A DNA stretch of 64,000 nt, from the NCBI RefSeq assembly GCF_963576615.1, contig NC_088715.1:63136981-63200980 (forward strand), in the 5' to 3' direction. The position numbers and the translations under genes were made by a program. The notes under the pieces are model-generated. The model did not search any database. It was given only the letters and a program-made list of their open reading frames with translations, and had not been told where the DNA came from. Of this stretch, positions 54,369 to 64,000 are shown in pieces (the stretch's first letter is position 1; each line of letters starts with the position of its first letter). The DNA is from Watersipora subatra. Taxonomy: Eukaryota; Bryozoa; Gymnolaemata; Cheilostomatida; Watersiporidae.

Positions 54369-57300
54369 TCAGCCGAAACTGAGGCTTTCTAACTCTTCTA
54401 TAATTTCATCCTCCTTCTGCAGTTTCACCAACTACAATAGAGTGATGAGTGTTTGAAAACCATAGAGATACATATACATAGACATACCTGCTAGATATAC
54501 ATAACAAGGACTATCTTATATCTGTGACAATGTATATACCTACTAGATATACATAATAAGGACTATCTTATATCTGTGACAATGTATATACCTACTAGAT
54601 ATACATAATAAGGGCTATATTATATCTGTGACAATGTATATACCTACTAGATATACATAACAAGGACTATCTTATATATGTGACAATGTATATACCTACT
54701 AGATATACATAATAAGGACTATCTTATATCTGTGACAATGTATATACCTACTAGATATACATAATAAGGACTATCTTATATCTGTGACAATGTATATGCC
54801 TACTAGATATACATAATAAGGGCTATATTATATCTGTGACAATGTATATGCCTACTAGATATACATAATAAGGGCTATATTATATCTGTGACAATGTATA
54901 TACCTGCTAGATATACATAACAAGGGCTATATTATATCTGTGACAATGTATATACCTACTAGATATACATAATAAGGGCTATATTATATCTGTGACAATG
55001 TATATACCTACTAGATATACATAACAAGGACTATCTTATATCTGTGACAATGTATATACCTACTAGATATACATAATAAGGGCTATATTATATCTGTGAC
55101 AATGTATATACCTACTAGATATACATAACAAGGACTATCTTATATCTGTGACAATGTATATACCTACTAGATATACATAATAAGGGCTATATTATATCTG
55201 TGACAATGTATATACCTACTAGATATACATAATAAGGGCTATATTATATCTGTGACAATGTATATACCTACTAGATATACATAACAAGGGCTATCTTATA
55301 TCTGTGACAATGTATATACCTACTAGATATACATAACAAGGGCTATCTTATATCTGTGACAATGTATATACCTGCTAGATATACATAGTAAAGACTATCT
55401 TGTATCTAAGGCGATGTATAGGCTAGCTAAAGATACATAGGAAAGACTAGGGATGTACGTATGACAATATGTATGCATGCTAGAGCTACATAGCAGAGGT
55501 TAAGTTACAGCATCAGATCGAAGGGCACATATCTCATACATCTCCAGTGATCATTCTGAGCCCTCTTCAAAATACTTAAACAGTCTCTATGGGATTTAAC
55601 GAGTTTTTTGAAATCAAGAAAAAACTTTTGGAAGGTGGGAAGGGGCCTAATGTAAAACTTTATTATTTAAAGTACATATGCAGGTTGGTTTAAAGTACAT
55701 CTGCAGGTTGGTTTAAAGTAAACCTGCAGGTTGGTTTAAAGTACATCTGCAGGTTGGTTTAAAGTATATCTGCAGGTTGGTTTAAAGTACATCTGCAGGT
55801 TGGTTTAAAGTACATCTGCAGGTTGGTTTAAAGTACATCTGCAGGTTGGTTTAAAGTACATCTGCAGGTTGGTTTAAAGTATATCTGCAGGTTGGTTTAA
55901 AGTACATCTGCAGGTTGGTTTAAAGTACATCTGCAGGTTGGTTTAAAGTACATCTGCAGGTTGGTTTAAAGTACATCTGCAGGTTGGTTTAAAGTACATC
56001 TGCAGGTTGGTTTAAAGTACATCTGCAGGTTGGTTTAAAGTACATCTGCAGGTTGGTTTAAAGTACATCTGCAGGTTGGTTTAAAGTACATCTGCAGGTT
56101 GGTTTAAAGTACATCTGCAGGTTGGTTTAAAGTACATCTGCAGGTTGGTTTAAAGTACATCTGCAGGTTGGTTTAAAGTACATCTGCAGGTTGGTTTAAA
56201 GTACATCTGCAGGTTGGTTTAAAGTACATCTGCAGGTTGGTTTAAAGTATATCTGCAGGTTGGTTTAAAGTACATCTGCAGGTTGGTTTAAAGTACATCT
56301 GCAGGTTGGTTTAAAGTACATCTGCAGGTTGGTTTAAAGTACATCTGCAGGTTGGTTTAAAGTACATCTGCAGGTTGGTTTAAAGTATATCTGCAGGTTG
56401 GTTTAAAGTACATCTGCAGGTTGGTTTAAAGTACATCTGCAGGTTGGTTTAAAGTACATCTGCAGGTTGGTTTAAAGTACATCTGCAGGTTGGTTTAAAG
56501 TACATCTGCAGGTTGGTTTAAAGTACATCTGCAGGTTGGTTTAAAGTATATCTGCAGGTTGGTTTAAAGTACATCTGCAGGTTGGTTTAAAGTACATCTG
56601 CAGGTTGGTTTAAAGTATATCTGCAGGTTGGTTTAAAGTACATCTGCAGGTTGGTTTAAAGTACACCTGCAGGTTGGTTTAAAGTACACCTGCAGGTTGG
56701 TTTAAAGTACATCTGCAGGTTGGTTTAAAGTACATCTGCAGGTTGGTTTAAAGTACATCTGCAGGTTGGTTTAAAGTATATCTGCAGGTTGGTTTAAAGT
56801 ACATCTGCAGGTTGGTTTAAAGTACATCTGCAGGTTGGTTTAAAGTACATCTGCAGGTTGGTTTAAAGTACATCTGCAGGTTGGTTTAAAGTACATCTGC
56901 AGGTTGGTTTAAAGTACATCTGCAGGTTGGTTTAAAGTACATCTGCAGGTTGGTTTAAAGTATATCTGCAGGTTGGTTTAAAGTACATCTGCAGGTTGGT
57001 TTAAAGTACACCTGCAGGTTGGTTTAAAGTACATCTGCAGGTTGGTTTAAAGTACATCTGCAGGTTGGTTTAAAGTACATCTGCAGGTTGGTTTAAAGTA
57101 CATCTACAGGCTGGTTTAAAGTACACCTGCAGGTTGGTTTAAAGTACATCTGCAGGTTGGTTTAAAGTACATCTGCAGGTTGGTTTAAAGTACATCTGCA
57201 GGTTGGTTTAAAGTACACCTGCAGGTTGGTTTAAAGTACACCTGCAGGTTGGTTTAAAGTACATCTGCAGGTTGGTTTAAAGTACACCTGCAGGTTGGTT

Positions 57301-60300
57301 TAAAGTACATCTGCAGGTTGGTTTAAAGTACATCTGCAGGTTGGTGTAAAGTACACCTGCAGGTTGGTTTGAAGTACACCTGCAGGTTGGTTTAAAGTAC
57401 ACCTGCAGGTTGGTTTAAAGTATATCTGCAGGTTGGTTTAAAGTACACCTGCAGGTTGGTTTAAAGTACACCTGCAGGTTGGTTTAAAGTACATATGCAG
57501 GTTGGTTTAAAGTACATCTGCAGGTTGGTTTAAAGTACATCTGCAGGTTGGTTTAAAGTACATCTGCAGGTTGGTTTAAAGTACATCTACAGGCTGGTTT
57601 AAAGTACACCTGCAGGTTGGTTTGAAGTACACCTGCAGGTTGGTTTAAAGTACACCTGCAGGTTGGTTTAAAGTATATCTGCAGGTTGGTTTAAAGTACA
57701 CCTGCAGGTTGGTTTAAAGTACACCTGCAGGTTGGTTTAAAGTACATATGCAGGTTGGTTTAAAGTACATCTACAGGCTGGTTTAAAGTACACCTGCAGG
57801 TTGGTTTAAAGTACACCTGCAGGTTGGTTTAAAGTACATCTGCAGGTTGGTTTAAAGTACATCTGCAGGTTGGTTTAAAGTACATCTGCAGGTTGGTTTA
57901 AAGTACATCTACAGGCTGGTTTAAAGTACACCTGCAGGTTGGTTTAAAGTACATCTGAAGGTTAGTTTAAAGTACACCTGCAGGTTGGTTTAAAGTACAT
58001 CTGCAGGTTGGTTTAAAGTACACCTGCAGGTTGGTTTAAAGTACACCTGCAGGTTGGTTTAAAGTACACCTGCAGGTTGGTTTAAAGTACACCTGCAGGT
58101 TGGTTTAAAGTACATCTGCAGGTTGGTTTACAGTACATCTGCAGGTTGGTTTAAAGTACATCTGCAGGTTGGTTTAAAGTACATATGCAGGTTGGTTTAA
58201 AGTACATCTGCAGGTTGGTTTAAAGCACATCTGCAGGTTGGTTTACAGTACATCTGCAGGTTGGTTTAAAGTACATCTGCAGGTTGGTTTAAAGTACATC
58301 TGCAGGTTGGTTTAAAGTACATCTACAGGCTGGTTTAAAGTACACCTGCAGGTTGGTTTGAAGTACACCTGCAGGTTGGTTTAAAGTACACCTGCAGGTT
58401 GGTTTAAAGTATATCTGCAGGTTGGTTTAAAGTACACCTGCAGGTTGGTTTAAAGTACATCTGCAGGTTGATTTAAAGTACATCTGCAGGTTGGTTTAAA
58501 ATACATCTGCAGGTTGGTTTAAAATACATCTGCAGGTTGGTTTAAAGTACATCTGCAGGTTGGTTTAAAGTATATCTGCAGGTTGGTTTAAAGTACATCT
58601 GCAGGTTGGTTTAAAGTACATCTGCAGGTTGGTTTAAAGTATATCTGCAGGTTGGTTTAAAGTACACCTGCAGGTTGGTTTAAAGTACACCTGCAGGTTG
58701 GTTTAAAGTACATCTGCAGGTTGGTTTAAAGTACACCTGCAGGTTGGTTTAAAGTACACCTGCAGGTTGGTTTAAAGTACACCTGCAGGTTGGTTTAAAG
58801 TACACCTGCAGGTTGGTTTAAAGTACACCTGCAGGTTGGTTTAAAGTACACCTGCAGGTTGGTTTAAAATACATCTGCAGGTTGGTTTAAAATACATCTG
58901 CAGGTTGGTTTAAAGTACATCTGCAGGTTGGTTTAAAGTATATCTGCAGGTTGGTTTAAAGTACATCTGCAGGTTGGTTTAAAGTACATCTGCAGGTTGG
59001 TTTAAAGTATATCTGCAGGTTGGTTTAAAGTACACCTGCAGGTTGGTTTAAAGTACACCTGCAGGTTGGTTTAAAGTACATCTGCAGGTTGGTTTAAAGT
59101 ACACCTGCAGGTTGGTTTAAAGTACACCTGCAGGTTGGTTTAAAGTACACCTGCAGGTTGGTTTAAAGTACACCTGCAGGTTGGTTTAAAGTACACCTGC
59201 AGGTTGGTTTAAAGTACACCTGCAGGTTGGTTTAAAGTACACCTGCAGGTTGGTTTAAAGTACACCTGCAGGTTGGTTTAAAGCACATCTGCAGGTTGGT
59301 TTAAAGTACATCTGCAGGTTGGTTTAAAGTACATCTGCAGGTTGGTTTAAAGTACATCTGCAGGTTGGTTTAAAGTACATCTGCAGGTTGGTTTAAAGTA
59401 CATATGCAGGTTGGTTTAAAGTACATCTGCAGGTTGGTTTAAAGCACATCTGCAGGTTGGTTTACAGTACATCTGCAGGTTGGTTTAAAGTACATCTGCA
59501 GGTTGGTTTAAAGTACATATGCAGGTTGGTTTAAAGTACATCTGCAGGTTGGTTTAAAGTACATCTGCAGGTTGGTTTAAAGCACATCTGCAGGTTGGTT
59601 TAAAGTACATCTGCAGGTTGGTTTAAAGTACATCTGCAGGTTGGTTTAAAGTACATCTGCAGGTTGGTTTAAAGTACATCTGCAGGTTGGTTTAAAGTAC
59701 ATCTGCAGGTTGGTTTAAAGTACATCTGCAGGTTGGTTTAAAGTACACCTGCAGGTTGGTTTGAAGTACACCTGCAGGTTGGTTTAAAGTACACCTGCAG
59801 GTTGGTTTAAAGTACATCTGCAGGTTGGTTTAAAGTACACCTGCAGGTTGGTTTAAAGTACATCTGCAGGTTGGTTTAAAGTACATCTGCAGGTTGGTTT
59901 AAAGTACATCTGCAGGTTGGTTTAAAGTACACCTGCAGGTTGGTTTAAAGTACATATGCAGGTTGGTTTAAAGTACACCTGCAGGTTGGTTTAAAGTACA
60001 TCTGCAGGTTGGTTTAAAGTACATCTGCAGGTTGGTTTAAAGTACATCTGCAGGTTGGTTTAAAGTACACCTGCAGGTTGGTTTAAAGTACACCTGCAGG
60101 TTGGTTTAAAGTACACCTGCAGGTTGGTTTAAAGTACATCTGCAGGTTGGTTTAAAGTACATCTGCAGGTTGGTTTAAAGTACATCTGCAGGTTGGTTTA
60201 AAGTACACCTGCAGGTTGGTTTAAAGTACACCTGCAGGTTGGTTTAAAGTACACCTGCAGGTTGGTTTAAAGTACATCTGCAGGTTGGTTTAAAGTACAT

Positions 60301-62792
60301 ATGCAGGTTGGTTTAAAGTACATCTGCAGGTTGGTTTAAAGTACATATGCAGGTTGGTTTAAAGTACATCTGCAGGTTGGTTTAAAGTACACCTGCAGGT
60401 TGGTTTAAAGTACATCTGCAGGTTGGTTTAAAGTACATCTGCAGGTTGGTTTAAAGTACATCTGCAGGTTGGTTTAAAGTACACCTGCAGGTTGGTTTAA
60501 AGTACACCTGCAGGTTGGTTTAAAGTACATATGCAGGTTGGTTTAAAGTACACCTGCAGGTTGGTTTAAAGTACACCTGCAGGTTGGTTTAAAGTACATC
60601 TGCAGGTTGGTTTAAAGTACATCTGCAGGTTGGTTTAAAGTACACCTGCAGGTTGGTTTAAAGTACATCTGCAGGTTGGTTTAAAGTACACCTGCAGGTT
60701 GGTTTAAAGTACATCTGCAGGTTGGTTTAAAGTACATCTGCAGGTTGGTTTAAAGTACATCTGCAGGTTGGTTTAAAGTACATCTGCAGGTTGGTTTAAA
60801 GTACATCTGCAGGTTGGTTTAAAGTACATCTGCAGGTTGGTTTAAAGTACACCTGCAGGTTGGTTTAAAGTACACCTGCAGGTTGGTTTAAAGTACACCT
60901 GCAGGTTGGTTTAAAGTACATATGCAGGTTGGTTTAAAGTACACCTGCAGGTTGGTTTAAAGTACACCTGCAGGTTAGTTTAAAGTACATCTGCAGGTTG
61001 GTTTAAAGTACATCTGCAGGTTGGTTTTGCTGTTCAGCAATAAAAAGGTGAGGTGCCTTCAAAATAAACTTGCACAAAATGTTAGTAGATTTTATTAGTA
61101 ATCGTAAATTTATTAGAAAGTATCGGCGTTGTTCTATCATCTGCGATTGTTTTTGATGTTTGAGGTGATCTGACTGCCAGGATGTTTTAAGAATAAAATC
61201 AACAAAACTTGATCATGGTTAAAAAGCTTAGAGAAAAACTACAGGCAAAATTGCATCACTAGTTGCTATCACTGCTATACAGTAGACGCTCCTGTAACGT
61301 AAATTCCAGATAACCTAAAAAATTTATGAGAAGTTTTTGCTTCCTACTATGTACAAATTCCATGTAACATGAAGTGTCAAGTCAGGAAAGTTTTCAAAAC
61401 CTTCCTTGGTTTTGAAATGGATTTGAATGGTAGTTTATTTTGCCGCCCTTGCAGAAGAAAAACCGCCGTGCGTTTAACGGCATATCAATTATATATAACT
61501 TTCGCGACATTCTAGTTTGTCGTAATAGATCGTTAAAAGTGTCAACAAAAAGGACAATAGAATAGCTTCGCAATTTTTGATAAATCCAAAGGCGATCGAT
61601 TGGTGCAGGTGTTACAGCGTCGGTCTACCAGTCTTAATGTCACGAGTTGGAGTATCGTCAAAAATTATCTTAATCCTAACCTTGACCCCTGGATAGCGAT
61701 AGACGATGAAAAGGTAGAACTGCTTATTATTGTAAAAATATTTTGTTGTTTTGCCTTATTGTAGACGTACAGAATATTTGTTATTAGCTTTACTTTGCAG
61801 AATAGACTTTGCTGTTTAGAAAAATAAGCAAATCGTTGTAAATGAACGTTGAAAATGTGCAGTCCCCATCAACTTGTTGTAAATTTACCGTAATAATGGT
61901 CTATAACACCAGCAAGATTGATCGTAAAAAGGAGACAAGTTGTTGATGCAAACCAATAATGCTGCAGTTACGGTACAGCCTACAAACTAGAAGAGTTAAG
62001 TAAGTTGTTCCTTTTTGCATGCCAAAAGGTTGAGTTTGGAAAGATCTTAGAATGGATTAGGCAATTTACATGTATTTTACTGTTCTTATAACGTAAATGC
62101 TCCTGGAACGGATTGTTTACGTTATAGGAGCGTCTACTGTAGTTGATATCGGCTGTTGCATTCAAGTTGTGGTGTTACGTGTCTCTATTCTGTAGGTCTC
62201 TTTGCAACTTTGATCTGAGCATTACAAAATTCTGTCGATTTTAATCTGGAAACATCCTGGCAGTCAGATCTTCTCAAACATCAAAAACAATCATGAATGA
62301 TAGGAAAACGCCGATTACTACTTTCTAATAAAATCGACTAAAATTTTACGCAAGATCATCTCTAATAATAATTTTTAAACGGAGCCATATAGGATCATGC
62401 TAGCATATGTGGACAGTAAATAGATTGTAGACGAACAAGTATTTCCAAAGTTTGGCCCAGGAGCTACTTCAGAATCCAACAATGTAAAGAGTATCATGTG
62501 ACCGTACCAACAAACTTCTGCTTGGGTTTCTTAGGAAGCCAAAGAAAATAACATAGTCAGTATAGATTGCAGTTTCACATGAACAATTTAAACATGCCTC
62601 TATATGTGACTGCAAATGGGACAGATATTATATACATATCATTGGCAATTAACTGTGTATACGAAAAGGAAGAGATATGTAAGGGATGACGTGGATGACT
62701 TGTTATGACAAGCAGGTATTGCTCACCTGGTTGTTTTGAAGAACAACGCCTGATGCCTGGTCTTCCCGCAGCTTTTGAATCTGTTGAAGCTT
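54369..62792 (-). CDS. possible 3' end of a minus-strand coiled-coil gene, two exons
   Basis: Exon 62792-62727 follows TTGGTTCTAG and ends CAACCAG|GTGAGC; it reads KLQQIQKLREDQASGVVLQN plus NQ (22 aa, phase 0 on both sides). The next compatible exon is 54431-54369 (LVKLQKEDEIIEELESLSFG then TGA), also phase 0. Both are heptad-rich, which is why I link them. The intron would contain the 23-bp array and the inverted-repeat element. The 5' part of the gene was not found, and a + strand frame begins at 63705. Only 42 residues are seen, so the call is weak. Confidence 0.35.
54485..55389. repeat. 52-bp minisatellite, copy B
   Basis: Same array as 40446-41350, offset 14,039 bp. Confidence 0.97.
55666..61026. 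repeat. 23-bp minisatellite, about 233 copies (copy B)
   Basis: Follows the same order of unit variants as copy A and continues about six units past the point matching the A/B junction before entering unique sequence at 61027. Confidence 0.98.
61280..62139. mobile_element. pogo-like MITE 2
   Basis: CAGTAGACGCTCCTGTAACG at 61280-61299 pairs with CGTTATAGGAGCGTCTACTG at 62120-62139, about 24 bp including the TAAA/TTTA extension, with one mismatch. TA flanks both ends (61278-61279, 62140-62141). 860 bp, no transposase frame. Confidence 0.8.
61597..61680 (+). mobile_element. tRNA-like SINE head inside MITE 2
   Basis: TTGGTGCAGGTGTTACAGCG and TCGGTCTACCAGTC resemble the D arm and anticodon arm, followed by a B-box-like GAGTTGGAGTATCG. 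It parallels the SINE pair at 17.9-18.3 kb (GTCTACCAAACTGA). Too degenerate to be a working tRNA gene. Confidence 0.45.
62142..62720. other. no gene recognised
   Basis: Apart from the right arm of the inverted-repeat element (to about 62356) nothing is recognised here. Confidence 0.4.
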
Positions 62793-62849
62793 CTAGAACC
62801 AAAACAATAATAGCTGTATGAGTGTGGCACAAAGAGTGGCTGACAGACA

Positions 62850-63090
62850 AGTACTTCACGAGCTGCCACAGCCGTGATTGAGTGAAGCCCACGCTGTGGC
62901 AGCCACGAACAAGTGTCACCTGCGAGGTGGCAGACATGAGCACCCTGTAGCACAAGCTGTGGCAGTTAAGAACAAGTGAAATTTCACAAGTAGCTGACAA
63001 GAACAAGCGATCCACAAGCAGTGGCAGACAAGAACAAGTGCTTCACAAGCTGTGGCAGACAAGAACAAGTGTTTCACAAGCTATGACAGG
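62850..63090. repeat. degenerate 31-bp tandem repeat
   Basis: Units of GTGGCAGACAAGAACAAGTG plus CTTCACAAGCT are clear at 63019-63080 and increasingly diverged to the left. It lies just upstream (minus strand) of the coiled-coil exon at 62727-62792. Confidence 0.8.
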
Positions 63091-63259
63091 TATGAATGAA
63101 AAGTAGTAAACATGAGTGAATATCCCCAAACAAAGCAGATCCACGGTTAACAATACTCACAGCTTCTCAATATTTGGAGAAGTCAACACCAAATATTTAT
63201 CAAAAATATGTGTGAATGAAAGCAAGAGTGAAGCACGAATTAAATACATAACTAACTTA

Positions 63260-63540
63260 TACCGTACAGGATGAAATTATTCGCAGAGTTATATTTCGCG
63301 AAAATTGTCTTTTCATGCAAATTCGCGGATGAATTTATTCGCGGCTGAAAACTGCCACTCTCTAGGAAAAGTTAACTATATTACGCCTAGCGATAGAGTT
63401 AACCTTACGCATGCGCGACTACGCGCATATCGCATTTTGTTTTCTAGTTAGCTTACAACTACGGGTGGATCGAACGAAGCTATAAATTCTTTGCTGCGTT
63501 CAGAGGTTTTCACGAATATTCATAGATTTGGAGGCCTTTG
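63260..63540 (+). promoter_or_regulatory. candidate promoter with CpG-containing motifs
   Basis: CpG-containing motifs are denser here than in the surrounding AT-rich DNA: several TTCGCGG/TTCGCGA motifs (63290-63350) and an NRF-1-like TACGCATGCGCGA (63406-63418). A short frame starting ATG at 63541 runs into a strong donor-like GTG|GTAAGT at 63559, so 63541-63558 may be part of a 5' exon or a small upstream frame. Confidence 0.35.
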
Positions 63541-63704
63541 ATGAACCAACAATTTGTGGTAAGTAATGAGTTTTTCACATTTACTAAATTAGTTGAATTT
63601 TACTTTGGTTCATCAGTAAAACGCAATATTTATTTTTCCATCCCTACCGCTTCATTATTTGTTTTAGTGTGAGAGAGAAATTTTTCATCAAACACGGAAG
63701 AACA

Positions 63705-64000
63705 ATGATTGCAAGGGTGGTGGATGTCATTCTTAGAAGATCACCAATCATTCAGGGAGGTCTTGAAATTGAAGTAGAAGTGGCCGCAGCTGCTAACGAG
63801 GAGAATATATCTGTTTTAAAAAAGGAACAAAAACGCCTTTACGAGCACAAATCTTTGGCCAACCGGCAGAACTTTACAATAGTAAGCCACGAGGAGAGTT
63901 CTGATGATAACTTCCTTACCAGTCATGTAGTAGCGAGAGAATCGCCTTTAACATCTACCCAAGAAAGTGACAGAGCTGCTATTACCAAAATAACTAGTCA
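63705..64000 (+). CDS. N-terminal part of an unidentified protein, runs off the window
   Basis: From the ATG at 63705 the frame stays open for about 98 codons to the window end. It starts MIARVVDVILRRSPIIQGGL, then a charged helical stretch (SVLKKEQKRLYEHKSLANR) and a Ser/Glu-rich part. A T-rich tract ending in TTTTAG (63661-63666) could be an acceptor, and the frame is open back to it, so an upstream coding exon is possible. The short upstream frame at 63541-63558 does not join in phase. No domain recognised. It may be a host gene or part of a mobile element. Confidence 0.4.
   Translation, partial: MIARVVDVILRRSPIIQGGLEIEVEVAAAANEENISVLKKEQKRLYEHKSLANRQNFTIVSHEESSDDNFLTSHVVARESPLTSTQESDRAAITKITS

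Larger units (their letters stand above)
46847..60885. repeat. 14,039-bp tandem duplication, copy B
   Basis: Direct repeat of 32808-46846. I saw no indel against copy A over the whole length and one clear base difference in the 23-bp array (A at 57964 against G at 43925). The array then runs on to 61026. Confidence 0.97.
61070..62356. mobile_element. foldback-like element with long inverted repeats
   Basis: A left arm at about 61070-61218 (CTTGCACAAAAT..TTTATTAGAAAGTA..GACTGCCAGGATGTTTTAAG) matches the reverse complement of a right arm at about 62222-62356, with moderate divergence. Between them lies the pogo-like MITE 61280-62139. Arm-like sequence also occurs inside the MITE at about 3215-3320, so this is a dispersed family. 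No coding frame. Confidence 0.65.

Overview
The window looks like nuclear DNA of a multicellular animal. Genes are split by introns with ordinary GT..AG borders, the non-coding DNA is AT-rich, and there are Ty3/gypsy LTR retrotransposons, a decayed LINE, tRNA-headed SINEs, MITEs and long minisatellites. The best host gene is a homologue of CFAP97/Hemingway, a protein of motile cilia and sperm flagella, so the animal makes motile cilia. A marine invertebrate, perhaps a lophotrochozoan, is a guess from the repeat style; the sequence does not name the species.

Layout. 0-6.1 kb: a possible two-exon fragment of a minus-strand gene (555-948), a 20-bp tandem repeat, a pogo-like MITE (2993-3753) and a broken LINE (3940-5450). 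6.1-21.2 kb: a seven-exon CFAP97 gene on the + strand; all exon phases agree and give 586 aa. Intron 1 holds a complete 6.8-kb antisense Ty3/gypsy element (6390-13167) with LTRs identical as read, long open gag and pol, a tRNA-Leu-type primer site and a textbook -1 frameshift heptamer between gag and pol. Introns 4 and 5 hold SINEs and small tandem repeats. 22.6-27.5 kb: a second, different Ty3/gypsy element with identical LTRs, a perfect 5-bp target duplication, PBS and polypurine tract; its single gag-pol frame is broken at an (AC)n run between the RT and RNase H domains. 28.1-34.0 kb: a seven-exon minus-strand gene for a coiled-coil protein of about 444 aa that I cannot name.

32.8-61.0 kb: a direct tandem duplication with a period of exactly 14,039 bp (32808-46846 and 46847-60885). 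Each copy carries the first coding exon of the coiled-coil gene, a relic gypsy pol, a possible last exon of another minus-strand gene, and four unrelated minisatellites (44, 49, 52 and 23 bp). The 23-bp arrays are about 5.2 and 5.4 kb long. The copies are almost identical, so this is either a very young duplication or an assembly duplicate. 61.0-64.0 kb: a nested inverted-repeat element with a pogo-like MITE and a tRNA-like stretch inside, one small coiled-coil exon on the minus strand, a degenerate 31-bp repeat, a CpG-containing promoter-like region, and the start of a + strand reading frame that runs off the window.

No operon, CRISPR, rRNA or functional tRNA gene was seen. The most notable points are the intact retrotransposon with a recognisable recoding site inside a cilia gene, and the 14-kb duplication bounded by a giant minisatellite.
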